Source: an uncultured Christensenella sp. (GTDB lineage: Bacteria > Bacillota > Clostridia > Christensenellales > UBA1242). Taken from it: a stretch of DNA of 9,531 nucleotides. Below are positions 1 through 6,209 of this stretch, in pieces. A model generated the notes under the pieces. That model ran no database searches, was not told the origin of the DNA, and saw only the letters and a list, made by a program, of their open reading frames with translations. Every line of letters begins with the position of its first letter. Position 1 is the stretch's first letter. The stretch covers positions 1 through 9,531 of the forward strand of contig CASFFI010000012.1 in assembly GCA_949293925.1 (NCBI GenBank). Reading direction: 5' to 3'. A program made the translations under genes and the position numbers.

Positions 1-240
1 AAATATGAAGGATATATAAAGCGTGAAAATGAAATTATAAATAAAAATAAAGCACAAGAAAATTTAGTACTACCTTCAGATATAGATTATTTAAAATTGA
101 GTGGATTAAGATTAGAAGCAAGACAAAAATTAAATGAAATTCGACCTGTAACATTAGGACAGGCATCAAGAATTGATGGTGTTAGTCCAGCAGATATAAA
201 TGTGTTAATTATTTATTTAAAATTGCGTGGAGAAAATTAA
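1..240 (+). CDS. mnmG: MnmG (GidA) C-terminal end, partial
   Basis: This is the last 79 codons of an open frame that enters from the left edge and stops with TAA at 238-240. The translated tail contains LSGLRLEARQKLNEIRP followed by TLGQASRIDGVSPADINVL, which is the conserved C-terminal helical domain of MnmG, the FAD-dependent subunit that works with MnmE to place the carboxymethylaminomethyl group on U34 of certain tRNAs. The C-terminal domain contacts MnmE and tRNA. The FAD-binding part lies outside the window. Its stop codon shares its last A with the rsmG start, so the two genes are translationally coupled and in one operon. MnmG next to rsmG and parAB is the standard Firmicute arrangement close to the replication origin. 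Identification is firm; the size of the missing part cannot be seen. Confidence 0.93.
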   Translation, partial: KYEGYIKRENEIINKNKAQENLVLPSDIDYLKLSGLRLEARQKLNEIRPVTLGQASRIDGVSPADINVLIIYLKLRGEN

Positions 241-908
241 TGGAAAATATTTTTCAAGATATTAAAAACAATCCTAAATTTGAAATTTTTTATCAAGAAT
301 TAATAAGTTATAACAATAAAGTAAATTTAACAAGAATTACTGATAAAAATGAGGTATATATAAAGCATTTTTATGACAGCATGATACCTGTAGATGAAAT
401 TCCTAAAAATTCAAAAGTTATAGATGTTGGAAGTGGTGCAGGATTTCCATTAATTCCTTTAAAAATATTACGAAACGACATCAATATAACACTTTTAGAT
501 AGTGTTAATAAAAAAGTAGATTTTCTAAAATATATCTCTAATATACTAAATATTCAATCAGTATGTATTCACTCACGAGTTGAAGATTATGCAAAGGAAA
601 ACTTTGAAAGTTTTGATGTTGTAGTATCCAGAGCAGTCTCCCTACTTCCAACTTTATTAGAATATTGTGCGCCACTTGTTAAAGTTGGTGGTAAGATAAT
701 TGCTTACAAATCAACAAATTATGTCGAAGAACTCAATATGTCAAAAAAAGCATTAGAAGTTTTTAATCTAAAACTTATCAAAAAAATAGAAACTACTTTG
801 CCTCAAAATTTAGGCAATAGGGTAATATTAATTTTTGAAAAAATAAATCATTGTTCAAATAAATATCCAAGAGGAAAAAATTTACCAAGATTAAGCCCTA
901 TTATTTAA
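240..908 (+). CDS. rsmG: 16S rRNA (guanine-527-N7)-methyltransferase RsmG
   Basis: The 222-residue protein matches the RsmG (GidB) family in length and motifs. It methylates N7 of G527 in the 530 loop of 16S rRNA using S-adenosylmethionine, in the cytoplasm. Visible motifs in order: YNNKVNLT (24-31), HFYDS (43-47), the SAM-binding motif VIDVGSGAGFP (60-70), the acidic LLDS after the second strand (about 85-88), VVSRAVSLLPTL (about 128-139), a KVGGKIIAYK segment, and the C-terminal KYPRGKNLP (208-216). The ATG overlaps the mnmG stop by one base (TAATG), so no separate promoter is needed. No good terminator follows. The only nearby inverted repeat is pure A/T, and parA has its own promoter 70 bases further on. 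Loss of RsmG elsewhere causes low-level streptomycin resistance. Nothing in the sequence suggests it is damaged. Confidence 0.95.
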   Translation: MENIFQDIKNNPKFEIFYQELISYNNKVNLTRITDKNEVYIKHFYDSMIPVDEIPKNSKVIDVGSGAGFPLIPLKILRNDINITLLDSVNKKVDFLKYISNILNIQSVCIHSRVEDYAKENFESFDVVVSRAVSLLPTLLEYCAPLVKVGGKIIAYKSTNYVEELNMSKKALEVFNLKLIKKIETTLPQNLGNRVILIFEKINHCSNKYPRGKNLPRLSPII

Positions 909-976
909 ATTAAACTAAAAATTTTATAATTTTTATAAAATATACTTTTAAATGTTTATGCATATTAAAAAATTTA

Positions 977-985
977 TGTTATAAT
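977..985 (+). promoter_or_regulatory. Extended -10 promoter for parA
   Basis: TG at 977-978, one base, then a perfect TATAAT at 980-985 gives an extended -10 element. No good -35 is present at the usual distance (TATGCA at 957-962 with a 17-bp spacer), which an extended -10 can tolerate. A start of transcription about 7 bases downstream would fall near 992, at the first G of the Shine-Dalgarno sequence, giving a leader of only about 13 bases. Confidence 0.7.
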
Positions 986-1004
986 TAACTTGGAGAAGAC
1001 TAAT

Positions 1005-1778
1005 ATGGGAAAGATAATATCTGTAACAAATCAAAAAGGTGGAGTTGGTAAAACCACTACCTGTGTAAATCTTGCTGCTTATTTAGCTGAAATGGGTAAA
1101 AAAATATTACTACTAGATATGGACCCTCAAGGAAATGCGTGTTCATCAGTCGGTGTTGAAAAAATAGAAGAAGGCAAAACAATTTACGAACTATTGATAG
1201 GTGAATGTAAGTTTGAAGATTGCTTATATGATACCGTAATAAAAAATTTAAAAGTAATTCCGTCTAATGTCGATTTATCTGGTGCAGAAGTCGAACTAGT
1301 AGGAATGGAAGATAGAGAAAGAGTTTTAAAAAAGATTCTAAATAAATATAGGAACAATTATGATTACATATTTATAGATTGTCCTCCATCATTAGGGCTA
1401 TTAACAGTTAATGCTTTAACAGCAACGGATACAATAATAATACCTATTCAATGTGAATATTTTGCTCTTGTTGGTTTAGGACAATTGATGAATACTGTAA
1501 GACTAGTTAAAAAAGTATTAAATGAAAATATAGAAATTGAAGGAGTGTTATTAACTATGAAGGATAATCGTTCTAGTTTAGTACGAGATGTCTCAGATGA
1601 AATTAATAACTATTTTGGTGCAAAAGTATTTAAAACAACAATTCCAAGAAATGTTAGATTAGCCGAAGCCCCAAGCCATAATTTGCCAATATCACAATAT
1701 GATTGCAGAAGTAAAGGTGGAACAGCATATAAAGCACTTGCCGAAGAATTTTTAGAACGACAAGAGGGGGAAAATTAA
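1005..1778 (+). CDS. parA: Chromosome-partitioning ATPase ParA (Soj)
   Basis: A 257-residue Walker-type ATPase of the ParA/Soj family. It binds nucleoid DNA as an ATP dimer and is stimulated by ParB, thereby moving the origin region; in Bacillus Soj also controls DnaA. Motifs: deviant Walker A KGGVGKTT (11-18) with the signature lysine K11, LLLDMDPQGN (35-44) with D40, and Walker B IFIDCPPS (122-129). The open frame extends upstream to TTG at 990, but the Shine-Dalgarno GGAGAAG (992-998) lies inside that extension and correctly serves ATG 1005. The promoter -10 ends at 985, so the TTG would lie at or before the transcription start. I therefore use ATG 1005. ParB starts one base after the parA stop, so the pair is co-transcribed. 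Length and motifs are normal; there is no long N-terminal DNA-binding domain as in plasmid type Ia ParA, which fits a chromosomal protein. Confidence 0.95.
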   Translation: MGKIISVTNQKGGVGKTTTCVNLAAYLAEMGKKILLLDMDPQGNACSSVGVEKIEEGKTIYELLIGECKFEDCLYDTVIKNLKVIPSNVDLSGAEVELVGMEDRERVLKKILNKYRNNYDYIFIDCPPSLGLLTVNALTATDTIIIPIQCEYFALVGLGQLMNTVRLVKKVLNENIEIEGVLLTMKDNRSSLVRDVSDEINNYFGAKVFKTTIPRNVRLAEAPSHNLPISQYDCRSKGGTAYKALAEEFLERQEGEN

Positions 1779-1779
1779 T

Positions 1780-2772
1780 ATGATAAAAAAAGGTTTAGGT
1801 AAAGGATTAGCAGCATTACTTGAAGGATTTGATAAAGAAATTGAAGAAAATATTACAAGAAATCAAGAAATTGCTTCAAATTATCCACAAAAAGAAGAAA
1901 ATTTAAACGAATTTGAAAGAAAAATAACAAGTTCACAAAATTATATGCCAGAATATAATTCAAAACCTTCTACAAATTACCCAAAAACAGTTAATGGTGA
2001 AACCACACTAAATATTTCAGAGATATATCCAAATCCAAATCAACCTAGAAAAAATTTTGATATAGACGCATTGAATGAATTGGCAGATTCAATAAGGGTG
2101 CATGGTTTAATACAGCCTATTATTGTTAATAAAGAAGATGATGGCTATATGATTATAGCAGGTGAAAGACGTTATAAAGCGTGCAAAATGGCTGGTATAA
2201 CTGAAGTTCCTGTATTAATTAAAAATTATACAAAGAAACAAATATCAGAAATTGCAATTATTGAAAATTTACAAAGAGAAGATTTAAATCCAATTGAACT
2301 AGCTAGGGGTATTAAACAATTAATGGAAGAGTATTCTCTTACTCAAGAAAAAGTGGCTGAAAGATTAGGTAAAGGTAGATCAGCAATAACAAATACATTA
2401 AGATTATTAAATCTGTACCCAGAAGTTATTGAAATGGTCGAAAAAGGAAAGGTTTCACAAGGTCATGCAAAATGTTTGGTGGCAATCACTGATTATCCTA
2501 CACAATTATCTTTAGCAAAGAAAGTTGCTCAAGACAAATTATCAGTTAGAGCATTAGAAAAAGAAATAAATTTATTGACTGGAAACAATAAAAAGAAAAA
2601 AATATTCCAACAACCTAGTCTAGAACTTAAAGATTTAATAAATCAAATGCAAAGAGTCTTTGGAACAAAAGTTACATTACTAGGTAATGATAAAAAAGGA
2701 AGAATATATATTGATTATTATTCTCAAGATGATTTAGATAGAATTTATGAAGTAATAAATAATAATGGTTAA
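1780..2772 (+). CDS. parB: Partition protein ParB (Spo0J), CTP-switch parS-binding clamp
   Basis: A 330-residue ParB/Spo0J. The N-terminal KKGLGKGLAALL (3-14) is the conserved peptide that stimulates ParA ATPase. A low-complexity linker (about 18-74) leads to the N-terminal CTP-binding domain (about 75-165), with NPNQPRK (85-91), the C2-type motif GERRYKA (129-135) and C3-type ENLQREDLNP (162-171). The helix-turn-helix LTQEKVAERLGKGRSAITNTLRLL (187-210) is followed by the GHAKCL motif (228-233), where most homologues have GHAR or GHGR. The C-terminal dimerisation domain is about 280-328. A strong Shine-Dalgarno GAGGGGG (1764-1770) inside the end of parA drives translation. ParB loads at parS, binds CTP and slides as a clamp, nucleating the partition complex and recruiting SMC. 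Four parS-like palindromes begin 18 bases downstream of the stop codon, which supports this role. Between parA and rsmG no noc-like parB paralogue is present. Confidence 0.95.
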   Translation: MIKKGLGKGLAALLEGFDKEIEENITRNQEIASNYPQKEENLNEFERKITSSQNYMPEYNSKPSTNYPKTVNGETTLNISEIYPNPNQPRKNFDIDALNELADSIRVHGLIQPIIVNKEDDGYMIIAGERRYKACKMAGITEVPVLIKNYTKKQISEIAIIENLQREDLNPIELARGIKQLMEEYSLTQEKVAERLGKGRSAITNTLRLLNLYPEVIEMVEKGKVSQGHAKCLVAITDYPTQLSLAKKVAQDKLSVRALEKEINLLTGNNKKKKIFQQPSLELKDLINQMQRVFGTKVTLLGNDKKGRIYIDYYSQDDLDRIYEVINNNG

Positions 2773-2790
2773 AATACCATTATTTTTTTT
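2761..2790 (+). terminator. Rho-independent terminator of parAB
   Basis: AATAATGGT (2761-2769) and ACCATTATT (2776-2784) form a perfect 9-bp stem around a six-base loop, followed by an unbroken T run to 2790. The left arm includes the last codons of parB and the stop codon begins at the first loop base. The T run doubles as the left flank of the first parS-like palindrome. Confidence 0.85.
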
Positions 2791-2805
2791 GTTCTACATA
2801 GAACA
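2790..2805. other. parS: parS-like ParB site 1
   Basis: TGTTCTACATAGAACA, a 16-bp near-palindrome; the flanking TTT and AAA extend the arms to ten bases each (2787-2796 and 2799-2808) around a two-base centre. Against the Bacillus consensus TGTTNCACGTGAAACA it differs at positions 6, 9 and 11 if positions 5 and 12 are treated as free. It begins at the end of the parB terminator T run. The assignment rests on similarity, on repetition (four copies) and on lying next to parB; binding is inferred. Confidence 0.72.
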
Positions 2806-2947
2806 AAATTTTAAATTATTAATAAAACATATTAATTTTATTAAAATTTAATGGTTATATAGATTTTTTTAAACAATTTTAGAATTTACATAAAAAAAGA
2901 TTAATCTAATAAAAATCTTTAGTAATAACATATTATTTATAATAATT

Positions 2948-2963
2948 AGTTCCATGTGAAACA
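2948..2963. other. parS: parS-like ParB site 2 (closest to canonical)
   Basis: AGTTCCATGTGAAACA differs from the consensus TGTTNCACGTGAAACA only at position 1 (A for T) and position 8 (T for C). It is the best match to canonical parS in the window and anchors the interpretation of the other three copies. Confidence 0.8.
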
Positions 2964-3213
2964 ATTTTGTGAATTGTATTGAATTTAATTGATTTATACA
3001 TTATAAAACTAACATAATAATTATTTTATTCAATAATTTGGATTAAAATTAAACATAATATGTTAAATTATTATTAATTTAATAGATATTGTCATACATA
3101 TTAATAAAATTTATAAATAGAATGATTAATTTAATATATTACAAGTATTTCAATTCAAAATAATAATTAAAATCACACAAAACGTTTAAAAATAATTCAA
3201 TTTCATATTTTTT

Positions 3214-3229
3214 TGTTCTATATAGAACA
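3214..3229. other. parS: parS-like ParB site 3 (perfect palindrome)
   Basis: TGTTCTATATAGAACA is a perfect 16-bp palindrome. It keeps the outer TGTTC/GAACA arms of parS but carries TATATA where the canonical site has CACGTG. Confidence 0.68.
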
Positions 3230-3594
3230 TTAATCGTAGATATTTAATAAAATATTGTATTTTGTTAAAAAAATTGTTAAATAACATTGTAAAACCATAT
3301 TTATTAGTTTATATTATAAATAATTTATATTAAATAATATTATAAGTTTATAGTAGATTGTAGTATAATTAATTTAATTAATAAATCTTTAAATAATAAG
3401 TTAAAATCATATAAATAATCAAAATTTTCTGACATGTGTTATTCAATTATATATAATTAATATTGTATCAAGACAATGATTAATAGTGAACATTATTTAT
3501 TGTCGTTACATATTGAATGTAAATATAATAAATATAACAATGTATAGGTTTTTTCAATAAGTTTTTTATTAATATATAATAATATATAACAGTT

Positions 3595-3610
3595 AGTTCT
3601 ATGTAGAACA
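3595..3610. other. parS: parS-like ParB site 4
   Basis: AGTTCTATGTAGAACA is the reverse complement of site 1 except for its first base. Gaps between site starts are 158, 266 and 381 bases going away from parB. Confidence 0.68.
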
Positions 3611-3650
3611 TGTAGTGTTTAAAAAAAATGATATTGGTTAATAATTTATA

Positions 3651-3708
3651 GTAATTTGCTATTATTAAAATTATATATTAATTATAAAAATTAATAGCAA
3701 TGTATTAC
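3651..3708. repeat. Interrupted inverted repeat
   Basis: TTGCTATTA (3656-3664) pairs perfectly with TAATAGCAA (3692-3700). After a three-base bulge, GTAAT (3651-3655) pairs with ATTAC (3704-3708), giving about 14 bp of potential stem. No T run follows, so it is not an obvious terminator. Confidence 0.45.
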
Positions 3709-3773
3709 AATTTGTGGAAATCTGATATTATTAAAACTATATTTTAATTGTAATAAGCAATTTATTATAATTT
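3660..3773. repeat. Imperfect direct repeat, about 50 bp, period 66
   Basis: The block at 3660-3713 starts TATTATTAAAA, contains AGCAAT and ends near ACAATTT. A diverged copy at 3726-3773 starts with the same eleven bases, then has AGCAATTTATTATAATTT. The low base complexity makes the second half of the alignment uncertain. Confidence 0.4.
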
Positions 3774-4019
3774 ATTGTATTCTTATATAAAAAAATAATA
3801 TAAATGACATAAATATCAATTATAATGTTTTACTAAATAATACAAAAAAACAGTATTAAATATTAATAAAAATACATTTTTTTAATAAATAAAAAATAAA
3901 AACGAATATTTATAAAATAAAAATTTATTCAATCATATACAAAATCTATTAAAATATGCAAAAAAGCATTATTTATTTAGAAAAATATAATAAATATTAA
4001 AAATTTTTTAAAAAAATTA

Positions 4020-4048
4020 TTGACTAAAGGTAAATATGTTGATAAAAT
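4020..4048 (+). promoter_or_regulatory. SigA-type promoter of tRNA-Arg
   Basis: TTGACT (4020-4025), a 17-bp spacer and TAAAAT (4043-4048), each hexamer one base from consensus, with TG at 4040-4041 making an extended -10. Transcription would start near 4055, about six bases before the mature tRNA. Confidence 0.82.
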
Positions 4049-4060
4049 AAAAAATAATAC

Positions 4061-4137
4061 GCACCCATAGCTCAATTGGATAGAGCGTTGGTCTACGGAA
4101 CCAAAGGTTGGGGATTCGAACTCCTCTGGGTGCACCA
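4061..4137 (+). tRNA. tRNA-Arg(ACG) with encoded CCA
   Basis: A complete cloverleaf. The acceptor stem GCACCCA/TGGGTGC, D stem GCTC/GAGC and anticodon stem TTGGT/ACCAA are all perfect. The anticodon loop CTACGGA places ACG at 4095-4097, which reads CGU, and CGC/CGA after A34 is deaminated to inosine. The CCA end is encoded. The T stem GGGGA/TCCTC has a G-U pair and, unusually, an A53-U61 pair next to the TTC-containing loop, where nearly all elongator tRNAs have G53-C61. The gene has its own promoter upstream and a hairpin with T run downstream, so it is a single-gene unit. Confidence 0.96.
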
Positions 4138-4159
4138 CTATAACTATTTTTCAATAATT

Positions 4160-4189
4160 TCTAGCAATGTAAAAACGGCTAGATTTTTT
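4160..4189 (+). terminator. Probable terminator after tRNA-Arg
   Basis: TCTAGC (4160-4165) and GCTAGA (4178-4183) form a 6-bp stem with a 12-base loop, followed by six T residues (4184-4189). The stem is short, but the T run and position fit. Confidence 0.62.
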
Positions 4190-4210
4190 ATTACCTATAT
4201 ATGTGTAATA
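4189..4210. promoter_or_regulatory. Candidate operator, palindrome 1
   Basis: TATTAC (4189-4194) and GTAATA (4205-4210) are perfect six-base arms separated by ten bases. It has the same 22-bp architecture, TnTTAC-N10-GTAAnA, as the palindrome at 4241-4262, and starts 52 bases before it. Function as an operator for the ABC transporter gene is inferred. Confidence 0.4.
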
Positions 4211-4240
4211 TTTTTATCGTAATCTAATATTTTTATGGTA

Positions 4241-4262
4241 TTTTACACTATTTTATGTAAAA
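4241..4262. promoter_or_regulatory. Candidate operator, palindrome 2
   Basis: TTTTACA (4241-4247) and TGTAAAA (4256-4262) are perfect seven-base arms with an eight-base centre. The right edge lies 12 bases upstream of the -35 of the ABC transporter promoter, a usual place for a repressor or activator. No regulator gene is adjacent. Confidence 0.45.
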
Positions 4263-4274
4263 CAAATTAATAAT

Positions 4275-4303
4275 TTGACTTTTTTCATATTCTATTATAA
4301 AAT
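4275..4303 (+). promoter_or_regulatory. SigA-type promoter of the ABC transporter gene
   Basis: TTGACT (4275-4280), a 17-bp spacer and TAAAAT (4298-4303): the same hexamers and spacing as the tRNA promoter. TATAAA at 4296-4301 is an alternative -10 with a shorter 15-bp spacer. Transcription would start near 4310, giving a leader of about 19 bases with Shine-Dalgarno AAGGGG at 4319-4324. Confidence 0.72.
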
Positions 4304-4328
4304 TTTTTAAGTTAATTTAAGGGGATAT

Positions 4329-6116
4329 ATGAAAAAAAATAAAAATTTTACTATAACAACTTATATAAAAAAGTATAAATTTCAAATATTTTTTTACATA
4401 TTGTTATATTTAATTGCCGGTGGGTGCACTATTGCTAGCACAATTTTGTTTGCTGAGTCAATTGAACATATAACAAATAGTAACTATAAAATTGCTATTT
4501 ATATTTTGATATATTTGATTGCAATTACTTTTATTAAAAGGCTATGTTGGTATTTAACCACAATAATCTATAATGTATATTCAGCTAAAATAATGTCTGA
4601 ATTGAATTATGATTTAGCAAAACAAACATTTAAATTAAATTCAAAAACCTTTATGGATCATGACACAGGAACCTTTGTCCAAAGAATAGTATCAGACCCT
4701 GAACGAATTGTGATTAACTTCTCTAGTATTATCGAATTATTAACTGACCTTGTAACTTCATTAATTATGCTAATTTATATAGCAACATTAAATATTTTTC
4801 TATTTTTAAGCGTTTTTTTAATTGTTTTAATAGGTAGTATATTAGAAACATTTAGAGTTAAAGCTCGAAGAAAAAATAGAATTGCTGTTAGAAAATCAAA
4901 TGATAAAATAAATTCATTAACAACAGAAATTGTAAAAAGTGAAAAAGATATAAAATCTTTAGGTCTAGAAAATCGTTTAAGTGAAGTTTCTAAATTAAAT
5001 TATGAAGAATACAGAAAGGCAAGTTTTAAATATAATTTTGTGGATACAAATTTTTGGTCTAGTAGAAATTTAATTATTGAAATATTTACCATATTAATAC
5101 TTGTTTTTGGTATAGTATTAATAGATAAAGGATTAATTACATTAGCAACCTTTATGATAGTATATTCATCAAAAGGAAGCTTACATGAACTAATTTGGTC
5201 AATTGGAAGTATTGCCAATAGTTTCGTTGATATAAAAGTTTGTAGTGAAAGAATGTCATCACTATTTGATGAAAACGAATTTGTTACAGAAAAATTTGGT
5301 AATTTATCCTTAGAAAAAATAAAAGGAAAAATAGAATTTAAAAATGTTTCATACACTTACAAAGAATACGAATATAAAGAATCTAAAGACAAAAAAGATA
5401 AGAAAAAATCTAAAAAAGAAAAAGTTTTAGTTTCTTCAAATGTAGTGTTTAAAAATCTATCTTTTATAATCAAACCAAACACCACAGTTGCGTTTGTTGG
5501 AAAATCAGGTAGTGGTAAATCTACAATTTTAAACTTGATGTCAAAAATGTTTGAAGTAGATGGTGGAGAAGTTTTGATTGATAAAGTAAACATTAATGAT
5601 TTAAATAAAGAAACATTAAGAAGAACAATCTCGCTTGTTAATCAATTTCCATATATATTTGATATGTCAATTAAAGAAAATTTATTGCTTGCTAAAGAAG
5701 ATGCGTCTGATGAAGAATTAATGTCAGCCTTAAAAAAATCTTATTTATACGAATTTGTTACAAATTTACCAAAAGGTATTGATACAAAAGTAGGTGAAAG
5801 TGGAATTAAGTTATCTGGCGGTCAAAAACAACGCCTTGCAATAGCAAGAGCAATGCTAAGGAATTCGCCAATAACAATATTTGATGAAAGTACGAGTTCA
5901 TTAGATAATTTTGCACAAGAAGAAATAAAAAAGAGTATTGATTTATTAAAAGGAAAAACTACTGTTATAATAGTTGCACACAGATTATCAACAATAAAAA
6001 ATGTGGATAAAATATTCTTCTTGGATGAGGGAAAAATTATAGACAGTGGAACATTTGAAGAATTATTTAACAAAAATGAAAAATTTAAGAATATGTTTTT
6101 AGCCGAAAATATCTAA
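4329..6116 (+). CDS. ABC exporter half-transporter (fused membrane and ATPase domains)
   Basis: A 595-residue ABC-B/MsbA-type half-transporter that should dimerise in the cytoplasmic membrane and export an unknown substrate using ATP. An N-terminal membrane domain of about six helices (roughly 18-40, 54-76, 132-155, 156-175, 247-266, 268-290) carries typical coupling sequences (FMDHDTGTFVQRIVSD, 108-123). The ATPase domain starts near 334 and is complete: A-loop aromatic in SYTY (341-344), Walker A GKSGSGKST (391-399), Q-loop Q439, signature LSGGQ (495-499), Walker B ITIFDE (515-520) with catalytic E520, D-loop SSLD (523-526) and H-loop H551. Odd point: a lysine-rich stretch (about 345-371, KDKKDKKKSKKEK) is inserted between the A-loop strand and the next strand, where homologues have a short turn. 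The gene is alone, with its own promoter, two palindromes upstream and a terminator, so it probably acts as a homodimer. Substrate cannot be deduced. Confidence 0.92.
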   Translation: MKKNKNFTITTYIKKYKFQIFFYILLYLIAGGCTIASTILFAESIEHITNSNYKIAIYILIYLIAITFIKRLCWYLTTIIYNVYSAKIMSELNYDLAKQTFKLNSKTFMDHDTGTFVQRIVSDPERIVINFSSIIELLTDLVTSLIMLIYIATLNIFLFLSVFLIVLIGSILETFRVKARRKNRIAVRKSNDKINSLTTEIVKSEKDIKSLGLENRLSEVSKLNYEEYRKASFKYNFVDTNFWSSRNLIIEIFTILILVFGIVLIDKGLITLATFMIVYSSKGSLHELIWSIGSIANSFVDIKVCSERMSSLFDENEFVTEKFGNLSLEKIKGKIEFKNVSYTYKEYEYKESKDKKDKKKSKKEKVLVSSNVVFKNLSFIIKPNTTVAFVGKSGSGKSTILNLMSKMFEVDGGEVLIDKVNINDLNKETLRRTISLVNQFPYIFDMSIKENLLLAKEDASDEELMSALKKSYLYEFVTNLPKGIDTKVGESGIKLSGGQKQRLAIARAMLRNSPITIFDESTSSLDNFAQEEIKKSIDLLKGKTTVIIVAHRLSTIKNVDKIFFLDEGKIIDSGTFEELFNKNEKFKNMFLAENI

Positions 6117-6151
6117 AGCTTGAAACATTACTCTAAACATTATAAAAAAAT

Positions 6152-6195
6152 AAAAAAGCATAAATATTTTAAAGTTTTGGTTTATGCTTTTTTTT
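6152..6195. terminator. Bidirectional terminator between convergent genes
   Basis: AAAAAAGCATAAA (6152-6164) and TTTATGCTTTTTT (6181-6193) form a 13-bp stem with a 16-base loop. The T run reaches 6195 for the plus-strand ABC gene; the A-rich left side gives a U tract for the minus-strand gene ending at 6210. Confidence 0.82.
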
Positions 6196-6209
6196 AACCA
6201 AATTATAAT

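Larger units (their letters stand above)
2806..4019. other. Long AT-rich gene-free region holding the parS-like cluster
   Basis: No credible gene lies between the parB terminator and the tRNA promoter. Lines I counted by eye have only about 5 to 8 G or C per 60 bases, lower than the flanking genes, and no frame of useful length with a ribosome binding site stands out. Besides parS-like sites 2 to 4 it holds an inverted repeat with a diverged direct copy (3651-3773) and one near-match to a DnaA box (TGTGGAAAT at 3713-3721, minus strand). I see no cluster of DnaA boxes, so the origin of replication is not demonstrated here. The best-supported role is a centromere-like loading region for ParB. 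Confidence 0.7.

Noticed and set aside
921..941. ATTTTATA/TATAAAAT inverted repeat after rsmG as a terminator
   Set aside because: Arms are pure A/T, no G-C pair and no proper T run after it; expected by chance here.
990..1004. TTG 990 as parA start
   Set aside because: The Shine-Dalgarno sequence lies inside this extension and the promoter predicts transcription starting about at 992; ATG 1005 fits both and gives the usual N-terminus.
3478..3493. Fifth parS-like site ending GTGAACA
   Set aside because: Only the right half resembles parS; the left half and centre do not match.
3713..3721. DnaA box TGTGGAAAT as proof of an origin
   Set aside because: A single near-match; no cluster of boxes, and the usual origin is beside dnaA.
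2806..4060. CRISPR array or tandem repeats in the AT-rich gap
   Set aside because: No regularly spaced identical repeats; the 16-bp palindromes have unequal spacing and vary in sequence.
5000..6073. Minus-strand open frames opposite the ABC transporter gene
   Set aside because: Shadow frames of a clearly coding gene, with no ribosome binding site or recognisable domain.
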